From positions 185,970,973-186,034,972 of the forward strand of contig NC_066582.1 of the NCBI RefSeq assembly GCF_024323335.1: a DNA stretch of 64,000 nt. The letters run 5' to 3'. This DNA comes from Lathyrus oleraceus (taxonomy: Eukaryota; Streptophyta; Magnoliopsida; Fabales; Fabaceae). Under the pieces are notes generated by a model that was not told where the DNA came from, did not search any database, and saw only the letters and a list, made by a program, of their open reading frames with translations. The position numbers were made by a program, and so were the translations under genes. Numbering within the stretch: the stretch's first letter is position 1; every line of letters starts with the position of its first letter. This document shows, in pieces, positions 33,521-46,466 of the stretch.

Positions 33521-36250
33521 TCAGCCTTTGATCTCTTTAATGTTTAGAGAGAAAGTCTCATTTCCTTTGTGGAATTCCTCTGGTGGATTTATTCTTGAAC
33601 TCATCCACATTGCCTTCCCGCCCATAGGGAGGATCCTGTTCAACTTGAGGCTTTTAGGCATAACACTTCCTGGAGATCTCTTGACCTCTTTGTATAACTT
33701 CCACTCGCCCATTGGGGAGAGTAATTTTCATGCATAAATAGAGAGTGGACAAGGCGTCCCCCAACCGGTTAAAGGTTGATGCCATATAATCATATTATAT
33801 GAAGAAGGGACATCAATAACCAGATACCTAAGCTTTACCTCTTTATCCTGACTTTCTTCTCCAAAGCTAATCCTCATGGTGATATATCCTTTTACTTGTA
33901 TGTGTTCTCCAAAGAATCCAACCAACGATCCTCTGAAGGGCTTTATATCTTTTAGGTCAAGGAAAAGTCTTTCAAATTTTTGCTAGTATAGTACGTTTGC
34001 AGAAATCCCCTGGTTAATGAGAACTCTTTTAATTTCCCAGTCTCCGTACTTGAAGATAATGACTAGGGGTGTACACGGGTTGGGTTGGAGCGCGTTTGGC
34101 CTAACCTGTTAAGCAACCCATTCAAACTTCAATGGATTGGGTTTTTCGTCGAACGCAAAATTTTATTGTCAAAATCGACCTGAACCGACCCGTTCATTTA
34201 TGGGTTGGGTTGGGTTCACGGGTTGTGTTTCAAATAAAAAATATTTTTATATGGTTCTTTTGGTCAGCTTAAAAAAAATGTAACACAATTCAATAAAATC
34301 ATACTCATTTATAACACTCAAATTCGATGAAACACATAATATAATATCTAATAAAATTCAACCAAACACGTTATTTCTATTAAATAGATAAGTAGGAAAT
34401 GATACAAAAGAAAATCAAAAAAATTTAATCTTAAAATTACGTAAACTCATTGGTCTAGTAGTATTATTGGTGGAGGATAAAACTTTTTTGAAAAAATTAT
34501 GGTTATTAGTGAAATATAAATTTTATATCTTTAGTTAAAATGATAATAAAAATAATAAAAGATACTAAAATCACATCAATGGGTTGAGTCAACGGGTCCG
34601 TGAGTTACAAAACTCAAACTCGATACCCGAACCAAAACTATACCCGTAACTAGATGGGTTGAGTCAACGGGTCCGTGAGTTGTTATGGGTTGGGTTGGGT
34701 ATACCCGTAAATGAATGGGTTCGTCGGTCGACCCGTACCCATAAACACCCCTAGTAATGACCATATGGTCTTCATAATATGGATGCATGCCATCTGCATC
34801 TTTCTCTGAGAAGGTGGTCGTGGATTCTAGCGTTTGGTGCTCGCCTTAGGTATTGACCTCAGGGATGTTTTCTACACTCAGGATCTGACGAGCGAACCTT
34901 CTTCGGGCAGAGCTAATATCCCCTCCCCTGATAAATCCTCCTGGTATGGTATTGAGTGTATGACACACAACTTTACTACCTTCTCCATGAGGTGCCTCTT
35001 TGGTGTTGTTGGGTTAGAGGCTTCCAGTGTCGTCTCGTCCTCGTAAATTAGGCTTGTCTGACCAACGAGAGGAGTCTCCCTTCATATATTTCTTGAGGTG
35101 TTCCTCTTGTATTAATATCTCGATTTATTTTTTGGGATGAAAATAATCTTTAGTGTGGTGTCACTTGACTCTGTGGAACTTGCACCATCTTACTGGTTCA
35201 GAACCCATGACCTCTGCCTTAGGTGTAGGAGGTGTTGGGATAATATGCAAGTGGAGAACTTCAGGCTATATCTTCTCAGGACAAGTATTCAAAGGCACGA
35301 TGTTATCTATCACATTACCTACCCTTTTGAATGCAACCTTATCCTTTGTGGGCGAGGTATAATTGCTCTTCCTCTGGTGATGTGAGCCTTCAGAGTTGGG
35401 AACACGATTTTTGACACCATGCATCTTCTTTTCAGTGTTGCTCTCCTTGCCCTTTATGTAGCATTCTGCTCGGGTAACCACTTCTTCCAATGAAAGAGTT
35501 GGCTTATGGGCGAGGGATTCATTTAAGTGTCCTGCTTTGAGTCTATTCTGGAACACCCCCATAAAAATTTCTTGGTTCGGTGGGACGACTGCATGGTGGC
35601 CTCGTAAAACGGCAAAGGTAGTCACTCAGTGACTCTGATGGACTCTGGCGTATATTAATAAGAATGTGGTGGACACCTTCTTGTGGAGACTAACAGAGAA
35701 CTGGTGTAATAGCTTTTGATGGAGGTACATGGTAAACCCATATACCATCGACAAGAAACGTCCATAAAGGTTATAGATAATAGCTTGCATTTTAGGGAGT
35801 CCAGTGCTCCTATGATGGCCATCTTCGTATTGATGGAGGTAATATTTTCGTAGGGGTCAATGCGCCCCTCGAACTTGGCTAAGGAATGAAATTTGAATCC
35901 TTCAGGGATATGAACCTCTATATTTTTTCTAGGAATGAATGGGGGTCCAACAATTCCATCGCATATAGTAGACTGAAATCCTGTTGGTGTTGTCTGATGT
36001 TGTGGACATTGTCCTCGAGTGTCTGGTTATGGAAGCGTAATTTTCCCATGGTTGCATGCATCCCCACCAGGGCGTCAACATCACTGTTGTCACTAGTACC
36101 TTCTGGCATAGAGTATGGAGCTCTCCTATTAACTATGGTTGGAAGGGGCTAAGTATAGGAGTGAAGGATAACAACGAGAAAGGTGATGGTGATGATGAGG
36201 GTGTGACCTATGTTAGTTTTATCCGAGCCCTACGGTGGGTTCCACTGTAC
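33521..36250 (-). pseudogene. Decayed Ty3/gypsy (Tat-like) gag and protease, split by a MITE
   Basis: On the minus strand, from about 36109: MPEGTSDNSDVDALVG, then gag (MTTFAVLRGHHAVVP, FQNRLKAGHLNESLAHKP, EEVVTRAECYIKG at 35625-35266), a zinc-finger-like block (CKFHRVKSHHTKDYF), ILIQEEHLKKYMKG, then HPYYEDHMV. After the 690-bp MITE come the protease region (RVLINQGIS, where related copies have DQGSS, so the catalytic Asp is Asn here; LVGFFGEHIQVKGYI; KLRYLVIDVPSSYN) and a tail to about 33521. The block order is that of Tat-lineage gag-protease but the wording differs from Ogre. Many stops and frame changes; the rest of pol is absent. Confidence 0.7.
34064..34753 (+). mobile_element. hAT-like MITE (690 bp)
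   Basis: Begins TAGGGGTGTACACGGGTT and ends with the inverted counterpart ACACCCCTA. Flanked by ATAATGAC (34056-34063) and GTAATGAC (34754-34761), a 7-of-8 match, which is the 8-bp duplication size of hAT transposons. No transposase is present. Inner ends contain 'gggttgggttggg' runs and two copies of 'gggttgagtcaacgggtccg' (34580 and 34657). It interrupts the gypsy protease remnant between HPYYEDHMV and the following residues. Confidence 0.8.
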
Positions 36251-38341
36251 TAGTCAAAAAGTACATGTGTGTGTGTTCCTCCTGCAATGGCAGGGGGACT
36301 CATAGGCCTTAGTAGGTATATTATGTTTTATGGTGGTTAGAGCTTGCCCACAACGGCAAGAAGCCCTTTATGATGGTGTTTTACGGTGGTTTAGGAGTCG
36401 TGGTTATGTGAGGTGAGAGGCTCTGTAGATGGATTATGTGCTTAGGTATTCTAAGATATGTGATCATATGAGTTATGATCTTGCTAAACGCAATGCATTA
36501 GGGTGTATTGATTTGTCTTCTTCCCTTTATGGGGAGAAATATTTAGAGATCCTTTGGGTCTAGGGTTTGGGTAACCCCGAGTCGCGACAACCACTCCCCT
36601 ATAATCAAGAGAATTTATGGATCATGTATCCTTCAGGAGTTGGTGGAGGACTCCCGCTCCTTTGAGAAACGTCCTTACACGTCATTAGTACTCCCGGACG
36701 AGTCTTTGAGATATCGCCTGGGTGATATAACCATTGGGCGATGGTGCCCTAGTTTAGGACCTTGACAAATATAACATTACACCATTAGTCACAAATCAAT
36801 TATCAAAGTATGAATTCTACAAATACCTCTTTAAGCTTACTTTAGCTTTGTCACAAAAACGAAAATTACAAGTGTCTGTACATAGTCCACACGAGGACAA
36901 AATAGAATATGGTGCTAGCCATTTTCTGATAAAATATGCCAATTAGGATATGTAAAGAAATGAACCCATATTCTATTTATAAAGAGTAAGCCACGAGAAC
37001 CCTAATACTCTTTGTACTTGAAAAAGTACAATATCTTTGACCCCATTTGTGTAGCATAAACAAAACCTCAATATGTTTGAATATGTGAATAAGTTATACA
37101 TTGCTTTGACAACTGACATGCCTACTTATAATCGCCTCCATTAACTTTATCCATAAAGCATATGTTAAGTAACTATTGCATTTCAATTTCCTATTCCTTA
37201 CTTGTCTATGAGTTGATCATGCCATATATATTCATTTCTGTTAGTTTGATGGCAGTTTATATCTGTTACGACGGTTACATCTTCATGGAATCATTATCAT
37301 GTTCGTTTGTCTAGGATCTGACCGTATAATACTAGATAAGTCGTTATGTGACTTGTGGTTGAGTCACCTCCCTATCCCTAAAGTTAGGTCGCTCACCTAG
37401 TTTAGTGACATCACTCTCTCATTGTATCATGACGAGCTAATTAATAAAACTCTAGGTCAGATTCACCTCACATGTGCCAACTCAAGCACTCTATGAATGT
37501 TCAATATGCTTTAGAGTGAATGGGTTGAGTTAATTGAAGGATGGTTTAGACCATTACTGATATATCAATACAAAGTCTCTCAAAATGAGGCTTGTAAAGG
37601 GTGAAGTCATTTAAGCAATATTTGATACCTCACAATCTCTCAAGCATGAGACATGTAAGTGAGAAGTGATTTAGGCAATATTTGATAGTTCATAGTCCTT
37701 CAAGGATGATGCAGGTAAGGGAGAAGTAGTTTAAGCAATATTTGATAGTTTACTGTCCCTCAAACACTATTAAGAACAACCTAAAGGCAACATAATTTAG
37801 TTAGGCAAGCTATCAAAACTGCTAATGTCATACTATCAAGGACATTATGAATTTAATTATTTAATTCAAGTGAAATTGTTCAATTTCATAAATGAGAAGT
37901 ACTTGACTTTTAAGGTTGTGATTATTAATTCGTTTGTTATGGGAATGCCCGTTTGTTTTAGGCCACCCATTAAATTGCAAGCATATAAGTGGAACCGTAT
38001 ATATATTAGACTAGATAAACATGTTCATTTGCATATAAATATATGAACATTTGCATCTTCTTATCATTATACTCTTTTGCAAATATTGTCTTGTTGTTTC
38101 GTTTTCCACAACTAAGTTCTAATCAACCATTCATAGAGCCTAACTACAATTTATTAGAGATTGTGACGCGGGTGGTAATGTAGTTGAACTCGATACTCAC
38201 AAAGAAAAATTGGAGTTATGGCGTCATTGTATTGAAAGTTCTAGGCATATAGGTGGTAAAGTGAATTGAAGATTCATCGAGACGAAGATGTTTGAGATTT
38301 AAAATAATAGTTTTGATAGCGATCAAAGTAAGAGTAGTGAA
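36251..38341. other. Non-coding stretch between gypsy remnant and element D
   Basis: No credible gene. The part at 36580-37010 could be leader/LTR of the decayed minus-strand gypsy (a TATAAATAG-like word on the minus strand near 36980), but no paired LTR is available to prove it. A 60-bp tandem repeat lies at 37570-37770. The remainder is AT-rich intergenic DNA. Confidence 0.5.
37570..37770 (+). repeat. 60-bp tandem repeat (about 3.3 copies)
   Basis: Units share 'tctctcaa.catgag.c' then 'atgtaagtgagaagtgattt' and 'aagcaatatttgata' with an exact 60-bp period (repeat points at 37576, 37636, 37696, 37756). Confidence 0.85.
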
Positions 38342-38346
38342 ATTGT

Positions 38347-39009
38347 TGTTACAACCTTTGAATTTTTGGTGTTGCTGCAAAACTAAGAACAAATGGAGTT
38401 GAAACAGAGAAATTAATTTTCACGATAAACTTCCAAAGCGTGTAGTTTTACACTAAGCTTAAGGAACAATTCACCCCCACCAATCTTTCTATGTTGGATG
38501 CAAAAGGAGTTACCGGTGAATTTCCTGCAGGATACTTTGGAATCCTTAAAGAGAATTGCACAATCTCTCTAAGCGTATCTGTTGATAATATTTTACAGAA
38601 GAATGTTTCTTTCAATTGCTCTCATGCATTAGAGAAGAGAAAGATGATTTAGAATGAGAAATTAATTGAGATTGGTTTTTTTTTGTGTTTTCCCACCGTG
38701 ACCATAACCTGTAATTTATATTGAAAATCACGTCTATTATGAAACAATAGCAACTCTTAGAAAAGGCATGACATTATTCCAATTGCAACTTAGTAACAAC
38801 GTTTCGCATAAGAATAGCAAATATTTGTTTATACGTTGCAACTACTCCTAAAAGAAAGGAAACCAATTAAATGACACTTTAGACCAATAATAATTACTAT
38901 AGACCATGCAATTGAAATATGAAAACTTTGAATATAATATTTATATTTATATTATTAATTCAAATAATATAATCATACAATTAATTATTATTTTGGAAAT
39001 TTTCTCACA
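38347..39009 (-). repeat. Element D 3' LTR
   Basis: 663 bp with TG...CA ends. The adjoining polypurine tract (minus strand GGTGGGGGAT, 39010-39019) fixes its start. The other end is set by the target duplication. Confidence 0.8.
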
Positions 39010-39556
39010 ATCCCCCACCATTTTCGAAATAACTAAATCTCATAATTTTGGAAAAATCATGGTTTCAGATATTGGTATCTCACGATTTGAACCAATACTT
39101 AGTAAGATATGGGTTTCACTCATCCCGAATAGACATTGGTAGACAAGCTTTGAACCAACTACTCATTAGAACAAGTGTGCAAAACTTACACATGAAATCT
39201 CGATACTATCAAAAGAATTGTAAATATGACACATTTGATAAGGCCCTATGTCATGTATCCTTTTCATGAGAATTTAAGAGTCAAGCCCTTGAACTCTATG
39301 AAGCAGCCTACTTCATTCTCATATAGGTAGACTATATCAGAAAAGCTCCCATAATAAGCATTCCAGCAAACATATGCTATATATCTATTAAGAGAATAAT
39401 CTCATCCTATCACTTTTACTTTTATGGTCTGAGTACTTTTTGCCCATTGGGATGTTTATATTGTTAAGTACTTCAATCACTCTAATAATATACTTTCATC
39501 ATTGAACTCAAGACTTGATTTTAATCAAGTGTGAGTTGAGTTTCCACTATTGGTGA
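39010..39556 (-). other. Element D 3' untranslated region
   Basis: Between the pol end and the 3' LTR; no coding frame of note. Carries the purine tract next to the LTR. Confidence 0.65.
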
Positions 39557-42500
39557 TCAATAAGATATGGGCTTGAGACCCATCCCCAATGATGTCTTCA
39601 ACACCATGTCTTTTGTCAGACCTTTCGTCAAAGGATCTGCAAGATTATTATTAGTTCTTACGTATATTATGGAGATTACTCCATTTGAAATTAAATCTTT
39701 CACATAGCTATGTCTTATACCAATATGTCTAGATTTTCCATTATATACTTGGCTATATGCTTTAGATAGTGTGGATTGACTATCACAATGTATGGATACA
39801 GGTGCTATTGGCTTTGGCCAAATAGGTATCTCATACAACAAGTTTCTTAGCCATTCAGTCTCTTTACTACCTGCAGCCAGAGCAATAAATTCTGCAGCCA
39901 TGGTGGAGTCGGCAATGCAAGTCTATTTCTTTGAACCCCAAGAAACCGCACCTCCACCAAGATTGAAGATTCATCCACTAGTGGATGCATGATCTTCTAT
40001 ATATGTTACCCAACTGGAATCTGTATACCCCTCTAAAACCTAAGGATATCCACTATATGTTAAAGTGTAGTTAATCGTCCCTTTCAAGTATTTTAATACT
40101 CTATTAATAGCATGCCAATGATCTTTACTTGGATTACTTGTATACCGACTTATCCTACCAACAACATATGCTATATCAGGTCTAGTACATGTCATATCAT
40201 ACATCAAGCATCAAATTACCTTTGAATATTCAAGTTGTGCCACTAGACACCCTTTATGTGGTTGCAAATTAACATTTTGATCAAATGGGGTAGAAACGGA
40301 TTTGCAATCCAAATGATCAAATTTCTTAAGCACCTTTTCAATATAGTGAGATTGGGATAAGCCAATATGTTCACCATCTCTTATGATTTTAATCCCTAAA
40401 ATCACATCTGTTTCACCTAAGTCTTTCATATCAAAAATTTTGGATAAGAAAGCTTTAGTCTTTTCTACCTCTTTTAATTCAGTACCAAAGATTAACATAT
40501 CATCCACATATAAACAAATCATAACTCCTTTTTCATTGTTGAATTTACTATAAATACATTTGTCATATTAATTTATTTTGTATCCATTGGCCAACATAAC
40601 TTGGTCAAATTTTTGATGCCATTGTTTGTGCGCTTGTTTTAACCCATATAAAGACTTAGTTAATTTACACACTTTATGTTCTTGGCCTTTGATAACAAAC
40701 CCTTCAGGTTGTTTCATATACACCTCTTCATCCAATTCTCCATTTAGGAAAGCAATTTTAACATCCATTTGATGAATGACAAATTTATAGATGGAAGCGA
40801 GTGCCATAAGCACTCTAATTGATGCAATTCTTGCAACAGGTGCATAAGTATCAAAATAATCAATTCCTTCTTTTTGTGTAAATCCTTTAGTGACAAGTCT
40901 AGCTTTGAATTTTTCAATGGTACCATCAACTTTCATTTTCCTTTTAAAGATCCATTTACAACCTATGGGTTTTGACCCTGGTGGGAGATCTACTAATTTC
41001 CAGATTTTATTACCCATAATCGAGTCCATTTCCTCTTGGATCGCTTCTTTCCAAAAGGCTGAATCTTGAGATTTTATTGTCTCTTCAAATGTTTCTGGAT
41101 CATTCTCTAGGTTATAGCAAATTGGTCCATAACGATTTATAGAATCATTATTTCCTTCTACAAGGAACATGAAGAAGTCTGATCCATAATTTTTTACTTT
41201 TCGAATTCTTTTACTTTTTCTAGGTTCTGAACATCCCAACATATCATTATTTGATACATTATTTTCTAGACTTTGAACATCATAATGAACATTGTCTTTG
41301 CAATTTTGAATTGAGGTAAATCTACTTTCTTGAAAAATTGCATCTCGTGACTCAATCACGGTATTAATAGGATATGAGTCATTGGATTCAATAACCATGA
41401 ATCTATATGCTTTGTTGTTTTCAGCATAGCCCAGAAATACACATTCAATTCCTCTTTCTCCCAATTTCTTTCTTTTTGGTTCAGGCACCTTAACAATTGC
41501 TCTACAACCCCAAACTTTTAAATATTTAAGATTTGGTTTTCTTTTCTTCCAGAGTTCATATGGGGTTATCTTGTTCCTTTTATTAGGAACTCTATTCAGT
41601 ATATAACATGCAGTTAGCATGGCTTCACCCCAATATCCTTTGGATAAACCAGAATATGATAACATGACATTCACCATTTCTTCCAACACCCTACTTTTCC
41701 TTTCTGCTATCCCATTTTGTTGTGGGGAATAGGGTGCAGTTATTTGATGTATAATACCAGTGGACTCAAAATAATTAGGATGATAGAATTCTCCCCCTCT
41801 ATCACTCCTAAAACATTTAATAAAAGTTTCATGTTGGAGTTCTACTTGAGCTTTAAATTTTTTTAATTTTTCTAAAACTTCATCTTTAGAGTGCATTAAA
41901 TAAACATAACAAAATCTAGTACAATCATCAATGAAAGTGACAAAATATTTTTTACCACCAATAGTAGGCCAACCATGTAAATCACATACATCAGAATGAA
42001 TTAAATCTAATACTTTATAATTTCTTTCAACTCTCTTAAAAGGTTGTCTTGTAATTTTAGTTAACATGCATGTGGTACAAGAATTTAAGTTTATATCAAA
42101 ATTAGGAATTAAACTTGATTTCATCATGTCTTTTAATTTACTAAAATTAACATGTCCTAGTCGCATATGCCATAAATCACAAGACTCAACAGTATAAGCA
42201 GAAATCACATTATTATTATTATTATTAACAATATTACACATGAACATATTCTCACAAAGATAATCTTTCCCCACAAACATTCCCCCTTTGGAGAGAATAA
42301 ATTTATCTCCCTCAAATACAGATTTGAAACCATACTTATTAAGTAAAGGTACATAAATCAAGTTTTTCCTAACTTCAGGAACATAAAATACATCTTTAAG
42401 AGTGAGTATTTTTCCAGATGTGAATTCAATCTCTACCGATCCTTTTCCTTTGACTTGGACAGTAGAAGCCTTTCCCATGTACAAAACACTACCATCTTCT

Positions 42501-42850
42501 TCATTAATGGTCTTGAATAGTTCTTTATTTTTGCACACATGACGAGTAGCACCAGAGTCTATCCACCAAGAATTAACATCTTCTATCATGTTGATTTCAG
42601 AAATAACAGCAACAAGATTTTCTTTTATTGCACTTGAATTCTTATCTTTGTTCTTTTTCTTTAAGAACCTACACTCATGTTTAAAGTGTCCTGGATTTCT
42701 ACAATGATAACAAGTTCCTTTCTTTTTCTTTAGGTTGTTATAACCTTTGTGGTTTTCATGAGAATTTTTGAAATCTCGTTTTCTTTTATTGGAATGTTTG
42801 CTTGAATTTCCTTCCTCCATCACATGGACCTTCTCTGGAGTAAGTATCAT
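39557..42850 (-). pseudogene. pol: Element D pol (and gag zinc knuckle), interrupted
   Basis: A single frame from 42850 to 39557. CCHC knuckle CYHCRNPGHFKHEC; protease SWWIDSGATRHVCKN; integrase LWHMRLGHVNFSKLK, LIHSDVCD, DRGGEFYHP, PQQNGIAERKSR; reverse transcriptase HQMDVKIAFLNGELDEEVY, LYGLKQAHKQWHQ, then (after a stop at 40568-40570) YVDDMLIFG; RNase H with SMEEFIAL-like STMAAEFIAL, HCDSQSTLSKA, KSRHIGIRH. Further stops at about 40211, 40043 and 39902. There is no frameshift inside pol; the 760-codon open part still covers protease to mid-RT. Inactive as it stands. Confidence 0.88.
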
Positions 42851-43433
42851 CTTGTCTTCGATACTCTTCTTCTAAACGAAGGTGATTACCCAATTGTTCA
42901 AGAGAAATATCCTCCTTCTTATGCTTCATGGTTCTTTTAAAATCTTTTCAAGAAGGAGGAAGTTTATCTATTGTGGAGGATACAATTATAGTTTCATCCA
43001 TGTGCATATTATGTTGTTTGTAATTATTGAGAATACGTTCAATTTCATGCATTTGTTCCATAACAGACCTACCATCTATCATTTTATAATTATTAAATTG
43101 AGAAACAAGAAACTTCTTACTTGTAGCGTCCTCTTGCATGTATCTTGATTCCAATTTTTCCCATAACTCTTTTGCGGAGTTACTGCTCTGATAAATGTCG
43201 AACAACGAATCGCACATACCGTTGAGGATGTGTCCCATGCATATATAATCATCATTGTCCCACTTTTGGCTCTCTCTAGTTTCAGCAATTGTTTCATCTT
43301 CTTTTTCTTCCGGTTTTGGAATGTTAAGGACATACACCACCTTCAGTGTTGTGAGAAGAAATTTCATTTTTTTCTGCCAACGAATAAAATTCCCTCCATC
43401 GAATTTCTCTAATTTCACAAAGTCAGAAGTCAT
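42845..43433 (-). pseudogene. gag: Element D gag, N-terminal part
   Basis: The ATG at 43433 begins MTSDFVKLEKFDGGNF and follows with IRWQKKMKFLLTTLKV, AKELWEKLESRYMQEDA and SSTIDKLPPS. It then has a TGA at about 42948 where a Trp is expected (before KDFKRTMKHKKEDISL), continues EQLGNHLRLEEEYRRQDD, and shifts frame near 42850 into the pol frame. Retrotransposon gag, UBN2-type. Confidence 0.8.
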
Positions 43434-43512
43434 CTCTTTTATATTTATATTATTAATTCAAATAATATAATCATACAATTAATTATTATTTTGGAAATTT
43501 TCTCACAATTGT

Positions 43513-43998
43513 TTAGGTATCTTCTTTTTAAGAATTAAAACAAAAGCATGGCCGACTTTTGCATTGAAGGTGGTAACAATTAACTCGTTATATAACAATG
43601 ATACTTTGGTACAATCCATAATCTAGGGCTTATACCTATCAAATTCCAGATATAAAGACGACATCTTGCTTGAACCATGCATAATAAAGGCAAGAAATTC
43701 TGCATGATGCATCCACATGGTGTGAAAAACGAGTTAGGTGAAACATGCATTTGGACACATTTACGAAACTTTTCCACTTCACAAAAATGTAACAAAAACC
43801 AATAGTCAATAATACAATAAACCCGAAAACTTCAAACATACTAATATTTCACCTACTTTTTAAGAGGTATTTTTTAAATAGTTATTACTATATTTACAAC
43901 ACACTCCATAAACCGTAACATTCTTATTTAAAAACCTGAAAAATCGATAACAAAACTCTGAATTCTCCAACCAAAAAAACCAACACCAAGGAGAATAA
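43513..43998. other. 3' flank of the methyltransferase gene
   Basis: 486 bp of AT-rich DNA between element D and the stop codon. It probably holds the 3' UTR of the gene. No other feature is supported. Confidence 0.5.
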
Positions 43999-45199
<1,201 letters not shown>

Positions 45200-45698
45200 C
45201 TCTCTGTGAAGTATGGAAGAAAAGTTCTCTCAATAATGAAGAATAAAAGCTCCAAAGTGGTGTCTAATTTAGATGTGATTGTAGTGGTAATGGGGTCTCG
45301 TAAACAATATCCTTTCATTTTGATATGATTAGAATATAATCTAATTTAATATATTTTTAAACATTTCCTAATACAGCTAGAAAGGTTGGGTAAGAAGTAA
45401 CATATAGATAGATTCCTTTCCACTAACTCTAATAATATTATTAGCTTTGTTATTTATGAACATGGATTTGGTGAAGTCAACTATTTATGACAATTCAAGT
45501 CTTCTCTAGTAGTTCCTCAAAATTTAATGGTTAAAATTATATAGTTTGAGGTAAAAATATAATGGGAATGTTTCTCGAGTCATTATAAAAAAAAAAAGAA
45601 TAATTTAAATTTAATTAATTAGTATAAAACATTTTTATTTTATTTGTTTTATTATTATTTATTAATATTTTAAATTTGAATGTTTTTGGATGCGCTTT
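45200..45698 (-). promoter_or_regulatory. Upstream region of the methyltransferase gene
   Basis: About 500 bp of AT-rich sequence between the ATG and a copia LTR. It would contain the promoter and 5' UTR. AT-rich TATA-like words occur near 45330-45355, but none can be chosen with confidence. No coding seen. Confidence 0.4.
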
Positions 45699-45912
45699 TG
45701 TTAGAGTTAAAGTTATTTTAGTTGTAATAGTTGGTTATTGATAATTATTAGTTAGTTGATTTGTAAGGTAAGATTTTTAGTTGGTCATGATCGCTATATA
45801 AAGCGTATATATTTATCGTAATAGTTATCTTATGAATGAATCAATACAATATGTTTGAATTATCTTTTATTTTATTTTTCTTTCTTTCTTGGACTCAATC
45901 ATTCTTCTCAAC
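45699..45912 (+). mobile_element. Short copia-type LTR with primer site
   Basis: Starts TGTTAGAGTTAAAGTTATTT and has a TATATAAAG box (45794-45802). It ends near 'cattcttctcaaca', followed by TGGTATCAAAG (45914-45924), a near match to the initiator-Met primer site. About 210 bp, a size common in small copia lineages such as Ale. Only a stub of internal sequence follows before other repeat DNA, so the element is truncated or a 5' remnant. It lies about 500 bp upstream of the methyltransferase ATG, facing away from it. Confidence 0.65.
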
Positions 45913-45924
45913 ATGGTATCAAAG

Positions 45925-46466
45925 TATATTCAAGATTTGTTGGACTATCTGCTATCAAGTTTTTGTTATCCGACCATCCATTATTTATATGCACACTCCA
46001 GATGTGTTGTTATGGGCGCGAGGGGTGTGCTATGGATGAATTAGGTCAAAATTCTAATTCTAATATGGTATGTGAACCTACCTATTTGGGACACTCACCA
46101 TTTTTATATGCCTACCAAACTCAGTAGTCCTAGGTGTGAAAGTTGGTTAAAAGGGAGCAAAAAAGCGCTACTTGATTCTAAAATTCGCGCACCCCTGTCA
46201 CCTTATAACACGACTGTGTTGTTGACATCATTGTTCAATGTGTCCGCATTGACCATCGGCACGGTTGCGTTCGTACACTTACCTGACACACTCTTTGCTT
46301 GCTTTAAAAGGAAAAATAAGAGAAGAAAAAAGGGCTCGACTACCAAGGGAGAAAAGTGACGTATTTGAGCAATTTTGGAGTTTTTAAAGGCCATTGAAGC
46401 CATTTGAGAGCATTTTCTTCGGTGATTCTTCATGATCTTCGAATCTACACTTTTGGTATTGGATTA
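45925..46466 (+). mobile_element. Left flank of element C: copia stub and probable Athila-like LTR
   Basis: No gene. The stretch from about 46080 to 46466 continues across element C (duplication GATTA) into 'tttcaaaatgagtagctaaa' at 54297, a word group typical of Athila-like LTR 3' parts. This part is therefore probably the same LTR. Its left boundary against the copia stub cannot be set. Confidence 0.45.

Larger units (their letters stand above)
38347..43507 (-). mobile_element. Element D: Ty1/copia retrotransposon with deleted 5' LTR
   Basis: Bounded by ATTGT at 38342-38346 and 43508-43512. The 3' LTR is 38347-39009 (663 bp; minus-strand start TGTGAGAAAATTTCC, end GGTTGTAACA). At the 5' side only 68 bp of the same LTR start are present (43440-43507), followed 6 bp later by the gag ATG. 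The remainder of the 5' LTR, the primer site and the leader are therefore missing. gag and pol are present but interrupted. Pol wording is like TNT1-type copia and clearly different from A, B and C. It lies about 490 bp downstream of the methyltransferase gene. Confidence 0.88.
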
